From the NCBI GenBank assembly GCA_900544445.1, contig UQVK01000004.1, positions 1 through 64,000 on the forward strand: a stretch of 64,000 bases of DNA, given 5' to 3'. The translations under genes were made by a program, and so were the position numbers. Shown in pieces: positions 8,941 through 17,703 of this stretch. The stretch's first letter is position 1; the number at the start of each line of letters is the position of its first letter. The notes beneath the pieces were generated by a model. It saw only the letters and a program-made list of their open reading frames with translations, was not told the DNA's origin and searched no databases. Source of the stretch: an uncultured Lachnospiraceae bacterium (GTDB taxonomy: Bacteria; Bacillota; Clostridia; Lachnospirales; Lachnospiraceae).

Positions 8941-10674
8941 TCATGCTTCGGACCGCATCCGGCCTTCCCTTTCCTTTACGCTGCCCAGCTTCAGGACCAG
9001 GCATTCCCAGGGCCGGATCATCAGCTCTCTTTTGAAAGACGGCGGCTCTTCATAATTATTCAGAAGAACCTCCTCTACCATTTGCTCCGCTTCTTCATCC
9101 GTTTCCGCAAAGGAAAGGATTGCTTCCTGCGGCAGGGCGCTGGTAATGATCAGCAGCCGGTTTTTCCCGTCGTACCTTTCATAGCCCAGAATTCCGTTTC
9201 TGTCCTGGAAACGTGGAAGGAACGCTCCGTAAATGAAGGTATCTTCCAGGTCCGGTCGTTTTCTCACCGAAACCATTTTTCGATAAAAATGTAACAACGA
9301 ATCCGGATCTTTTTCCTGCGCTTCATAATTCAGCCATGTATGGTTTGGATTGACCGCAAACCAGGGCTCCACATCAGAAAAGCCTGCATACGGCCCGCCG
9401 TTCCACTGCATGGGGGTCCGGCTGTGTTCCCTGCTGTTTCCGTTAATACGATCCAGGGCTGCCTCCGGTGTCAGGCCCTTTCTCAGGAAATCCTCATATT
9501 CCGCATGGGTAGGCCCGTCCACATATTCGTCCATGCTCTTTTTGGGATAATCCCGCATTCCGATTTCCTGCCCCTGATACAGAAACACCAGGCCCGGAAA
9601 AAAGAAATTGGTCACCGGAAGCATACGGATGCTGTAACGGTTCTGATCCTTTTTTGCCAGAAAACGGTCAATACACCGGTCTTTATCATGATTCTCCAGA
9701 AAATTGCACAGAAGGCCGCGCCCTCCGACCACCTGCTGTGCCTTAAACAGCTTGTCCCGGTAATCGTTAAACATGGAAACCGTGTCATAATTCCATTCCG
9801 GATAGCTCACGTTATGATGGGTATGGCTGAAATCAAAAATGGAGCTGAAGCTTCCGTTTTCCCCGATCACATCCTCCACATCCTCCGGCTTCATGTTATC
9901 GTATTCTCCGATGGTCAGCGCGTCCGTCGGCGCAAACGCTTTCTCCTTCATCTCCTTCAGAAAAGCGGAAAGGCCGTCCACATTATTGATGTCCTCAAAG
10001 GCCAGGCGCAGGCCGTCCGGCCCATCCGGCGGAAGGTCGGCATATTCGTAGTTTTTCTTCAGATGACTGATCGCGTCCAGCCGAAAGCCTCCCAGCCCCA
10101 GAGCCATCCAGTCCCGGATAATCTGATAGATCTCCTCCCGGAGCTTTGGATTCTCCCAGTTCAGATCCGGCTGCTGTTTCGTAAACAGGTGCAGATAATA
10201 CAGTCCCTCCCGGCCGGGAACCTGCTCCCATGCGCTCCCCCCGAAGATGGAACGCCAGTTATTCGGCGGACCGCCTGCCTTTCCTTCCCGAAATACATAA
10301 TACTGTCCATATTCTCCGTAAGGATCCTGCAGCGCCTTCCGAAACCACTCATGCTGATCAGAGGAATGGTTTGCCACAAGATCCATCAGGATCCGGATCC
10401 CCCTTTCCTTCGCTTTTGCAATCAGCTCCTTCATATCGTCCATGTTTCCAAAACAGGGATCAATATCCATGTAGTCAGACACATCATATCCATTATCCGC
10501 CATGGGAGATGGGAAAACCGGACACAGCCAGATCACATTTGCTCCCAGCGCCGCGATCTCATCCAGATGCCGGATCACACCCTGCAGATCCCCGATTCCG
10601 TCTCCATTCGTATCCTGAAAGCTTTTGGGATAAATCTGATATCCCACCGTTCGGTGCCACCATTGTTTTTTCAT
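8941..10674 (-). CDS. GH13 alpha-glucosidase paralogue
   Basis: The 577-residue enzyme shares architecture and length with its downstream neighbour. Region I is DLVANHSS, region II GGFRLD with Asp200, region III TIGEYD with Glu257, and region IV ENHD with Asp330. It differs from the neighbour at GEYD (versus GEAW) and after region II (AISHLKK), positions that line the +1 subsite, so it probably prefers a different alpha-glucoside. The C-terminal beta domain is extended by a charged tail. A promoter (TTGTAT, 17 bases, TAAAAT) lies 30-60 bases upstream. AGGAG lies about 12 bases before the ATG, rather long but acceptable. Confidence 0.92.
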   Translation of the reverse strand: MKKQWWHRTVGYQIYPKSFQDTNGDGIGDLQGVIRHLDEIAALGANVIWLCPVFPSPMADNGYDVSDYMDIDPCFGNMDDMKELIAKAKERGIRILMDLVANHSSDQHEWFRKALQDPYGEYGQYYVFREGKAGGPPNNWRSIFGGSAWEQVPGREGLYYLHLFTKQQPDLNWENPKLREEIYQIIRDWMALGLGGFRLDAISHLKKNYEYADLPPDGPDGLRLAFEDINNVDGLSAFLKEMKEKAFAPTDALTIGEYDNMKPEDVEDVIGENGSFSSIFDFSHTHHNVSYPEWNYDTVSMFNDYRDKLFKAQQVVGGRGLLCNFLENHDKDRCIDRFLAKKDQNRYSIRMLPVTNFFFPGLVFLYQGQEIGMRDYPKKSMDEYVDGPTHAEYEDFLRKGLTPEAALDRINGNSREHSRTPMQWNGGPYAGFSDVEPWFAVNPNHTWLNYEAQEKDPDSLLHFYRKMVSVRKRPDLEDTFIYGAFLPRFQDRNGILGYERYDGKNRLLIITSALPQEAILSFAETDEEAEQMVEEVLLNNYEEPPSFKRELMIRPWECLVLKLGSVKEREGRMRSEA

Positions 10675-10705
10675 ATACTACAGACTCCTTAAAACATTTG
10701 AGGCT

Positions 10706-10734
10706 ATTTTACCGCAGGCAGGAGAGGAATACAA
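10706..10734 (-). promoter_or_regulatory. Promoter of the GH13 genes
   Basis: On the minus strand TTGTAT (10734-10729) and TAAAAT (10711-10706) are separated by exactly 17 bases, upstream of the ATG at 10674. Confidence 0.55.
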
Positions 10735-10780
10735 TCTTTTTTAAATGGGATTTTGGAAAATAAGCTTCCGAAAGGAACTC

Positions 10781-12028
10781 TCATTCCTGCTTCGCCTGTG
10801 CCATGAAAGCCTCAATCTCATCCGCCTCGCGGATCACATCTGCCGACAGGACCTCGCACCCATCCTCGCAGATCAGCAGATCATCCTCGATCCGGATGCC
10901 GATTTCCCACTCGTCAATGTACAGGCCGGGTTCATCGGTGATCACGGCGCCGGGCTTCAGCGGCTCGTCCCGTCCCGCGCTCACATCATGAACATCGATG
11001 CCCAGGTGATGGGAGACGCCGTGCATGTAATAGGTTCCGATTTTCTCCGCGCTGTCAATCAGCCCAAGCTTCATGCAGCCCTCTGCCAGAACCTGCTTAC
11101 AGATCTCATTCAGCCCGCTCAGTGTGACGCCGGGTCTGGCTGCCGCGGCGACGGCGCGGTTGGCGGCAAGAACCATCTCGTAAACCGCTCTCTGACGGGG
11201 TGTGAAAACGCCGTTTACCGGATAGGTTCTGGTAATATCGGCACAGTATCCCTGAACCTTCGCGCCGAGATCCAGCAGAAGCAGCGTTCCATCCTCGCAG
11301 GTATCCCGGTTCGTTTCGTAATGAAGCATGGTCCCGTTGGCCCCGCTTCCCGCAATGGTGGGGAACGATGTGCCGTCCGCGCCCAGATAATGAACCATGT
11401 ATTCAAAATCCGCCTGCGCCTGATACTCCTCCATTCCCGGTTTCAGATGACTCATCACATTCTGCAGCGCCCGGTCCGTGATGGAGATCGCCTCCCGGAT
11501 CAGCGCCACCTCATCCTCGTCCTTCTGCGTGCGGAGTCCCGCGATCACAGGAAAAATATTTCTGACCGCCACGCCCGGATATTTCTCTCCGAACTCCCTC
11601 GCCCGAACCGCATTATAATCGGGCATATCCTCCGTCTGGTGGCGGTAGCAGTCAAAATACAGGGTATTCACTATTTCTCTGGTCATGACGCCGCCGATGC
11701 GGCTTTCAAATGCATCCGTATAGGCGATCTCATCAATTCCGGAAATCTCCTTCGCTTCCTCCGCCGTCACCATTTTTCCCGTCCAGCGGACCGCATCGAG
11801 GTCAAATGCAGGGATGTAAAGCGTCGTTTTTCTCTTTTCTCCCGACTGATCCATGACGAGGATCATCCGTTCCCGTCGAAGACCTGTCAGATAGAAAAAA
11901 TTTCTGTTGGCCTCAAAGGGCGCATACTCATCTGCGCTGACATGTCTCTCGATCCCCGAAAACAGAATCAGAACGGAATGCTCCTCCATTTTTTCATATA
12001 CCTTCTGCCGTCTCATTTCATAATTCAT
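10781..12028 (-). CDS. Xaa-Pro aminopeptidase (M24 family)
   Basis: The 415-residue metallopeptidase removes N-terminal residues preceding proline. It has an N-terminal aminopeptidase-P domain (residues 1-160, with FEANRNFFYLTG) and a pita-bread catalytic domain. Five metal ligands are visible: Asp253 (LLDLGA), Asp264 (CADITRT), His340 (HGVSHHLGIDVHD), Glu366 (TDEPGLYI) and Glu381 (RIEDD). It lies 15 bases after the sugar kinase gene and is probably cotranscribed with it. The protein is cytoplasmic and likely recycles proline-containing peptides. Confidence 0.93.
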   Translation of the reverse strand: MNYEMRRQKVYEKMEEHSVLILFSGIERHVSADEYAPFEANRNFFYLTGLRRERMILVMDQSGEKRKTTLYIPAFDLDAVRWTGKMVTAEEAKEISGIDEIAYTDAFESRIGGVMTREIVNTLYFDCYRHQTEDMPDYNAVRAREFGEKYPGVAVRNIFPVIAGLRTQKDEDEVALIREAISITDRALQNVMSHLKPGMEEYQAQADFEYMVHYLGADGTSFPTIAGSGANGTMLHYETNRDTCEDGTLLLLDLGAKVQGYCADITRTYPVNGVFTPRQRAVYEMVLAANRAVAAAARPGVTLSGLNEICKQVLAEGCMKLGLIDSAEKIGTYYMHGVSHHLGIDVHDVSAGRDEPLKPGAVITDEPGLYIDEWEIGIRIEDDLLICEDGCEVLSADVIREADEIEAFMAQAKQE

Positions 12029-12043
12029 AGCTTCTCTCCTTCG

Positions 12044-13366
12044 TCATAAACCGTTGATCCTTGCCATTCTGCCCGCAAAGATGGCCGCTCCGGCCGCCGC
12101 CTCTTCCTCATGCCCGGAAAAAGTCAGAGGGAGTGCGAAAACCTTCTCCACCTCTTCCCGAAAAAGGGCGTTTCTGCGCAGCCCGTTTCCTGAAGCGGTC
12201 AGACTGTTTCTGCCCTTTTTTACCGCCTCTGGAAAGGCCTCATACAGACCGGCAAGCTCCTCCGCCATACCGCGCACGTAGCTCCGAATCAGGTCGGCCG
12301 GGTGAAAATTCTCATCGGTCAACCCCAGAAATCCTGACGTTTCTCTGTCCTCCGGGCCGCCGCGCCTTCCGTAGAGGGCCGGATGGGCTTTCAGGTCCGT
12401 GGTCTGTTTCTTTTCGGCAATCTCAGACATTTTTTCATAAATATCGGAAAGGTCCGGCACCTTTCCCGCGAACTGGCCGCATACTTCTGCGAAGAAGGCA
12501 GCGAGCCGTTCATATACCTTGCCTCCGTTTAAGGACGCGCCCACGTACAGATATCCCCCTCCGGGAAAAGGCCGCACGTCCGTTCCGCCTTTTGCCGCTT
12601 CCGCACAAAGGCCCCGCGCGAATACGGAAACCTGAGAACCGGTCCCCACGTTGACGCCGATGCCCGTTTCCGGGTCCCGGACCGCCCCCAGAAAGCTGGC
12701 CTGATTATCTCCCACCGCAGTAAACACCGGCTTTCCCTCATAAAAACCCGCAGCCTTTTCCCAGGGACAGATCTCCGGGTAAAATCCGGTGTCCACCCCC
12801 GCCTTTCGAAGCTCCTCAAAATCGAACCTTCCCTTTTTCAGGTCAAATCCCCCGAAGCTGGCCGCCAGGCTTTCATTCACCCTGCGCCGGGTACTGCCCG
12901 TCAGACGCATGGCCAGATAATCGCCGATGTCCACGAACCCCTGCGCATCCGCGGGTATTTTCCCCGTTTCCCGCAGATAAAAATGGGTGACGCTTCCATA
13001 ACCGGTATACATGGGATATCCTGTCATTCGGGAAAGATATTCCGCATAACTCTCCCGCCCTCGAAAGGGAAGGTTTCCGCATTCTTCCTTCCAGGTGTAA
13101 AGCGGCGTCGCCGCTTCTCCTTTCGCGTTGACATAAACAATGCCATGCATCTGGGCGGAGATCCCGACCGCGTCGAAAGGAAAGCCGGATACCTCCTTCA
13201 GCAGATTTTGCACCTTTCTGACAATTGTCTCCGCATCCTGCCGGAAGCCTCCCTGGGGAAGAAACGCGTTTGAAGCGCTTCTGCTCATTAAAATTTTCTT
13301 TTCTTCTTCCTGATACACAACCATGCAGATGGACGTGGTGCCGATGTCGATTCCCAGTGTGTTCAT
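12044..13366 (-). CDS. FGGY-family carbohydrate kinase (sedoheptulokinase-like)
   Basis: The 440-residue ATP-dependent sugar kinase starts with the phosphate-1 motif LGIDIGTTS. It continues with GISAQMHGIVYVN, the GVNVGTGSQVS phosphate-2 segment and a C-terminal ASGNGLRRN adenosine motif. The active-site aspartate is probably in AVGDNQASFLGA. It is somewhat shorter than xylulo- or glycerol kinases and resembles sedoheptulokinase/heptulose kinases in its compact C-terminal domain. Substrate is uncertain. It lies between a secreted protein (26 bases upstream) and a peptidase, an arrangement that gives no sugar clue. Confidence 0.85.
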   Translation of the reverse strand: MNTLGIDIGTTSICMVVYQEEEKKILMSRSASNAFLPQGGFRQDAETIVRKVQNLLKEVSGFPFDAVGISAQMHGIVYVNAKGEAATPLYTWKEECGNLPFRGRESYAEYLSRMTGYPMYTGYGSVTHFYLRETGKIPADAQGFVDIGDYLAMRLTGSTRRRVNESLAASFGGFDLKKGRFDFEELRKAGVDTGFYPEICPWEKAAGFYEGKPVFTAVGDNQASFLGAVRDPETGIGVNVGTGSQVSVFARGLCAEAAKGGTDVRPFPGGGYLYVGASLNGGKVYERLAAFFAEVCGQFAGKVPDLSDIYEKMSEIAEKKQTTDLKAHPALYGRRGGPEDRETSGFLGLTDENFHPADLIRSYVRGMAEELAGLYEAFPEAVKKGRNSLTASGNGLRRNALFREEVEKVFALPLTFSGHEEEAAAGAAIFAGRMARINGL

Positions 13367-13392
13367 ATGATTTCCTTTTTCTCACATCTTCC

Positions 13393-15390
13393 TCAGCCTG
13401 CAGGCTGGAATTCTCCTGTACTCCTTATATAGAAAAACTGTTGTTCCATATACGCATGAAAGCCCTGCGAAAAATCAGAGATCAATCCCGTAAACTGATC
13501 GGGACCGGTCTGCCGAAAGGTCATGTACTGCTCCGAAATGGCGGATTCATGAGCTTTTCCGTCTTTTACCCCCAGAATAACCGAGCTGCTTCCGCTGCCG
13601 TACGCGCTGATCTCCCATACCAGCAATCTGTCGCCTGATGCGGAAAGGAAGTAATTTTCGCCTTCCTCTGTATCACCAACCGGCTGCGCCAGCAGATAGC
13701 CGTACAATGGGTCCCCATATTTCGTTTGACTCCGTATGCAGACTACTTCCCCCACAGAGCTAAGATAATAGATTTTCACTTCATCATATCCCTTCTGTCC
13801 GTCAAAGATTCCGGTAAAACCAAAGGCCTCTTTTCTTCCGTCCCCGTCATAATCCGCCGGGAGGAAATACGCCTCCTCCTCTCCCGATGTCTGCAGATGT
13901 CTTTTCCATACCGTATACAGGTTTACGGTGGGCTGCTCCGGCTGATCCGGGAAAAAAGCAACATCCAGGGGCAGACAGTCATCCATTCCATCCTCCTGAA
14001 ACCGGGTCAGGCGGTATAGGGACAGCTTCAGTCCTTCTATCCGGTTCCGGGGAGAAACGGTCTGGTAATCCCAGGCGCAGCTATCCTCCGTCCATCCTGC
14101 AAGCTGTTCTTCACACAGGGCAATTGCCGCGCGGCAGTACGCCTGCCTCTCCTGTATATAGCTGCCGTAAAGCTCAGGCTCCTCCCCCTGTTCCTGAAGC
14201 GCTGCCAGAAACTCCTGCGCCCTCTGCTCCGCCTGTCCACACAGCGCCTCCAGCTCCGGCACACTGAACTCATCCTTCAGGACTTTTACCCCGGAACCGG
14301 ACAGGGAAAATTCCTCCTCAAACCACCGGAGCGCGTCTCCCAGAAAGGCCTCCAGGCTCCTGCAGATTTCCTCCGCGCCGGAAACATCCGCGGACGCAAG
14401 CGCTTCCCGACAGGCATCTCCCGTAAAAAACTCTCTGGTTTTCATCTCCAGCTGCAGCGCTCCGACACCGGGCGTACCGTTTTTCTCCGTAGCCAGAGCG
14501 TTCACAGCCTTTACGGCCTTCATGAGTTGAGCCGTTTCCACTGCCGCGGCGGCCAGAAGCAGCCTCCTGTCCATATTCTCAGGCTCCGCCTGATTTTTTT
14601 GAAGAAACGCTTCATAAAATCCGGCTCCGAAGTGCTTCCGCTCTGAGTCTTCCGCTTGCCCGTATCCGCCGCGCCCCACTTCACAGGCTCCAAACGCAAG
14701 AGCGGAAAACGGCTCTTCCAGCATATCAAAATAGAAGCGGATATACCATTCCTCCGGTTCCTCCTGAATGGAAAAGGTATCCCCAAGCGCCTCGATAAAA
14801 GCCTCTCCCTTCTCCGAATGAAGATCCCCGTAGAGCGCCCTTATTCCTGCTTCCCTGATGCTTTCCGCAAAACCGTCCGCCCTCCTTGCGCCATCCAGAA
14901 GGAGGGACGGGCGACACTCCCGCTCCGCCGTATCCAGAGCCTCCCAGACCGTGAATTGAGGCATTCTGCAGTAGAGAGTCTCATCCCTGATAAAGGCAGC
15001 CGCCTTAAAATAGCTCAAAAACAGAAGCGCAGGAACCGCATATTCTCCTTCTGACACCTCCGGAATCAGAAGCTCTCCCTCCTGGCAGCCATCCTCAAAG
15101 CGCTGATTCTGGGGATCCAGCTCCACGCGCCTGATTCCCTGCGCTACAGAAAGACGGCTTCCCTCCGCAGACTGCGTACAGCGGGCAAGCGTACACAGAT
15201 CATTGATGGTGATATAATGCACCGAATCCCGCAGATACAGGTCAATGGACGCGGAATCAGAGGTATTGCTGTTCAGAGAAAGCGTGACCTTCTGAAATCC
15301 CCCGTCCGCCGCCAGAACCGGCATGTCCATTCCATAACACAGCGAAAAAAACATACAGAACACCACCGCAAAAACCATGCCTCTTTTCAT
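13393..15390 (-). CDS. Secreted protein with amine-oxidase-like N-terminal repeat region and calcium-loop-like segment
   Basis: The 665-residue protein has a signal peptide (residues 1-28, cleavage near VLAAD). Residues 35-160 resemble the stalk domain named after copper amine oxidase N-terminal repeats, found in many clostridial envelope proteins: paired short strands with VTLSLNS and YITINDLC. A long helical middle (about 165-480) follows. Residues 505-520 read YFLPADYDGDGRKEAFGF, a D-x-D-G-D-G loop as in VCBS/FG-GAP repeats. No enzyme motif is visible. It has its own promoter and is the first gene ahead of the kinase and peptidase. Function unknown; an envelope-associated role is inferred. 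Confidence 0.75.
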   Translation of the reverse strand: MKRGMVFAVVFCMFFSLCYGMDMPVLAADGGFQKVTLSLNSNTSDSASIDLYLRDSVHYITINDLCTLARCTQSAEGSRLSVAQGIRRVELDPQNQRFEDGCQEGELLIPEVSEGEYAVPALLFLSYFKAAAFIRDETLYCRMPQFTVWEALDTAERECRPSLLLDGARRADGFAESIREAGIRALYGDLHSEKGEAFIEALGDTFSIQEEPEEWYIRFYFDMLEEPFSALAFGACEVGRGGYGQAEDSERKHFGAGFYEAFLQKNQAEPENMDRRLLLAAAAVETAQLMKAVKAVNALATEKNGTPGVGALQLEMKTREFFTGDACREALASADVSGAEEICRSLEAFLGDALRWFEEEFSLSGSGVKVLKDEFSVPELEALCGQAEQRAQEFLAALQEQGEEPELYGSYIQERQAYCRAAIALCEEQLAGWTEDSCAWDYQTVSPRNRIEGLKLSLYRLTRFQEDGMDDCLPLDVAFFPDQPEQPTVNLYTVWKRHLQTSGEEEAYFLPADYDGDGRKEAFGFTGIFDGQKGYDEVKIYYLSSVGEVVCIRSQTKYGDPLYGYLLAQPVGDTEEGENYFLSASGDRLLVWEISAYGSGSSSVILGVKDGKAHESAISEQYMTFRQTGPDQFTGLISDFSQGFHAYMEQQFFYIRSTGEFQPAG

Positions 15391-15435
15391 ACGGCTCCCC
15401 CCCTTCGTCGCTTCTCGTTTTTGTTCGGCATTCTC

Positions 15436-15464
15436 ATTATATTCTTTCTTCGTCGGGCAGGCAA
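15436..15464 (-). promoter_or_regulatory. Promoter of the secreted-protein operon
   Basis: On the minus strand TTGCCT (15464-15459), 17 bases, then a perfect TATAAT (15441-15436). Confidence 0.65.
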
Positions 15465-15503
15465 TGTTTATGTGAGCGGAGAGGTATCGGAGGGAATTGT
15501 CGC

Positions 15504-15658
15504 GTTACTGTTCTCTGGCTTGCCAGTGAACAGTTACATTGCCGCGGGCAGAAGAAAAGACCTGCAGTAAAGCCGAAAGCAGCCCATGCAACCGACAGTT
15601 GACAGATTTCCAGGCAAATTGCCTGGCATTTGCCAAGCGCGCATGGTAGCGTGCGCGC
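15504..15658. repeat. Cluster of nested palindromes
   Basis: Three hairpin-forming repeats follow one another. The first (15504-15537) has GTTACTGTTC facing GAACAGTTAC with CTGGC/GCCAG nested inside. It resembles the GTTACTG-type palindrome at 33426-33454 and may belong to a dispersed family. Confidence 0.5.
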
Positions 15659-15811
15659 GCCGGTTCTGCTATGATAAAGCTGCTGAAACGTACAGCACAG
15701 GGAAACAGCCTTCGCCGGTTTTCACTGCAAAGTTCGTTCGGCGACGAACCTTCCTTAAGGAAAACAAACCAAATTACAAACTTACAAAGTCAAATACAGG
15801 AGGACAGATTC

Positions 15812-16819
15812 ATGATATTAGCAGATAAGATCTCTGAATTGAGGAAGAAAAACGGATGGTCCCAGGAGGAGCTTGCCGGGCAGCTCGGGGTCTCCAGACA
15901 GTCGGTTTCCAAATGGGAAAGCGCGGCTTCCATTCCTGATCTGGATAAAATTCTGAAGCTGAGCGAGCTTTTCGGGGTCAGCACCGATTATCTTCTGAAA
16001 GATTCTGGGGAACCGGAAGAAGAGGCCCTTCCGGCCGTCATGCCAGCCGGAGAATCCATGCCGGGAACAGAAGGTTCCGTAAGGGCTGTTTCGCTGGAAG
16101 AGGCGAACGAATTTCTGGATACGGTCTGGAGCATGGCTCCCAGAATTGCAGCGGGTGTTTCCATGTGCATCCTTTCTCCCGTTCTTTTGATTCTCCTCGC
16201 CTGTCTTGCCGATCAGGAAGGCGGCTATGTGATTTCGGAAGCCCTGGCGGTGGCATCCGGTTTTACAGTTCTTCTGGTAATGGTCGCCGTGGCGGTCTCT
16301 CTCTTCCTCTATTGCGGGAGAAAAACGGAGCGCTTTGAATATCTGGAAAAGGAGCCCATCGAGCTGGCATACGGCGTGACCGGGGTGGTTGAAAAAAGAA
16401 AGAAAAGCTATGAGCCTTCCCACGGCCTTTTCCTGATCATCGGCATCATTCTCTGCATCCTCAGCGCCATTCCCCTGTTTGCCTTCGGTGTTCTGGATCT
16501 GGGCGGAATGACAGGCGTTTACGGCTTTCTTCTCTGCCTGCTGCTCGTAGCTGTGGGCGTATTTTTCCTGGTGCGGACCTGCGTGGTGTTCGGTTCCTTT
16601 CAGAAGCTTCTGGAGGAAGGGGATTATACCCGTGAGAAAAAGGCCTCCGAAAAGAGGAACGAAACCGTCACCACCGTATACTGGTGTGTGGTTACGGCAA
16701 TTTACCTTGGATGGAGTTTCCATACTATGGACTGGCAGCGCACCTGGATCATCTGGCCCTGCGCGGCGGTTCTGTTCGGTGCCGTTCTGGCTGTCAGCAA
16801 CGCGGTGAGGAAAAAATAA
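15812..16819 (+). CDS. XRE-type regulator with membrane domain
   Basis: The 335-residue protein starts with a complete helix-turn-helix of the Cro/C1 family (residues 5-60, including VSRQSVSKWESAASIPDLDKI). A linker of about 50 residues follows, then five hydrophobic segments between about residues 105 and 330. Membrane-tethered XRE proteins are common in Clostridia and usually control nearby genes in response to envelope conditions. The start at 15812 has AGGAGG upstream; reading upstream in frame gives low-quality sequence. It is the last intact backbone-like gene before the variable region. Confidence 0.88.
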   Translation: MILADKISELRKKNGWSQEELAGQLGVSRQSVSKWESAASIPDLDKILKLSELFGVSTDYLLKDSGEPEEEALPAVMPAGESMPGTEGSVRAVSLEEANEFLDTVWSMAPRIAAGVSMCILSPVLLILLACLADQEGGYVISEALAVASGFTVLLVMVAVAVSLFLYCGRKTERFEYLEKEPIELAYGVTGVVEKRKKSYEPSHGLFLIIGIILCILSAIPLFAFGVLDLGGMTGVYGFLLCLLLVAVGVFFLVRTCVVFGSFQKLLEEGDYTREKKASEKRNETVTTVYWCVVTAIYLGWSFHTMDWQRTWIIWPCAAVLFGAVLAVSNAVRKK

Positions 16820-16998
16820 TTGGCTTTCACACTCTCCTGGAAGCCGGAAGGGTCATCTGCTCTTGAATTGATCTTTTCATCTGTTAATTTTTCCTGTGAA
16901 ACAGGGCGTGTAACCGTGAATTTGACTTTTCCGTCTCCGCTTTCCAGCAGGACGAGCTTTCCCTTTGAGACCTCACAACAGAAGCGATTCATTGACAT
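16820..16998 (-). pseudogene. N-terminal fragment of a mobile-element gene
   Basis: An ATG at 16998 opens about 55 plausible codons (MNRFCCEVSKGKLVLLESG...). The frame then runs antisense through the end of the XRE gene, so the true gene is cut near 16820-16850. Together with the YdcP-like gene just upstream it looks like the residue of a conjugative element. No further match is claimed. Confidence 0.35.
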
Positions 16999-17074
16999 CG
17001 GATAAATTTTGTCATATCAACAACGGTATACATACGCCCCAGCCACTGCCTGGTGGAGCCAGTGGGAGAAAGCG

Positions 17075-17108
17075 GATACCCGATACGGTGATTGCCGTAC
17101 CGGGTATC
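17075..17108. terminator. Strong hairpin after the YdcP-like gene
   Basis: GATACCCGATACGG (17075-17088) is nearly complementary to the segment at 17094-17108 (CCGTACCGGGTATC), with a short loop. There is no long T-run, so termination is uncertain. Confidence 0.4.
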
Positions 17109-17120
17109 TGTGTATCAATC

Positions 17121-17480
17121 CTATTCCCTGGAACCCTGAAGAATCCTCACATCGTCACAACGGATGCTCAGCTTGTTTTGGAACTCTCCGTAAATGGTTC
17201 CAACCGGGTTTACAAACTCAATTCCCGCGCCGGCCGGAACCTGAAGATCAATTTTGGCTACCTTGACATTAATCTTCTCGTACAGGTTGTTTTCCTGTTG
17301 TTCGTCAGAATTCAGATGATAATCTATATGATCCCTGACGATAACAACTTCAAGAATCGTTCCGAGAATCTCCTTCGTTTCACGATCTGTCCAGGGCTTA
17401 GCGTTCAGATTCTGTATTACCTTCCCGGCAAGGAAGGCTTGACAATCGAAACGAACGAACTTATTCAGTTTTTTCATCAT
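17121..17480 (-). CDS. YdcP/DUF961-family conjugative-element protein
   Basis: The 119-residue protein contains the family's recognisable core: AGKVIQNLNAKPWTDRE, then EILGTILEVVIVRD, NNLYEKINVKV, and VNPVGTIYGEFQNKLSI. Such proteins are encoded near the start of Tn916-like conjugative transfer modules; their role in transfer is not settled. The start at 17480 has AAGGAGT eight bases upstream; frame extension to 17645 is low-quality. The rest of a transfer module is absent and the neighbouring gene is a fragment, so this is a relic of an integrated element. Confidence 0.7.
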   Translation of the reverse strand: MMKKLNKFVRFDCQAFLAGKVIQNLNAKPWTDRETKEILGTILEVVIVRDHIDYHLNSDEQQENNLYEKINVKVAKIDLQVPAGAGIEFVNPVGTIYGEFQNKLSIRCDDVRILQGSRE

Positions 17481-17648
17481 AAAATTTACTCCTTTCTGTT
17501 TCAGGAATATTACCGGTATTTCCTTTTCATATATACATTCTACTTTCAAAAATAGGATCCGTAAATTTTTTTGATTATTTCCTTTATTTCGTATAAAATG
17601 TACACATAGAGAGAATTTAGCGGAAGTTTTTGAAAAATATCCCATTTT

Positions 17649-17682
17649 TAAAAACAGGATTTATTTAATAAAAACAGGATTT
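17649..17682 (+). repeat. Two direct repeats 20 bases apart
   Basis: TAAAAACAGGATTT occurs at 17649-17662 and again at 17669-17682. The 20-base offset is about two helix turns, as for a dimeric regulator, and the repeats sit just before the ribosome binding site of the next gene. Confidence 0.5.
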
Positions 17683-17703
17683 CGGAAAAGGAGATGAACA
17701 GTT

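Larger units (their letters stand above)
15391..15811. other. Divergent intergenic region rich in palindromes
   Basis: Between the secreted-protein gene and the XRE regulator lie the promoter at 15436-15464 and a run of inverted repeats: 15504-15537 (GTTACTGTTC and GAACAGTTAC arms with a nested CTGGC/GCCAG), 15610-15626 (CCAGGC, 5 bases, GCCTGG), and 15637-15658 (GCGCGC arms). No gene is seen. Confidence 0.6.
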
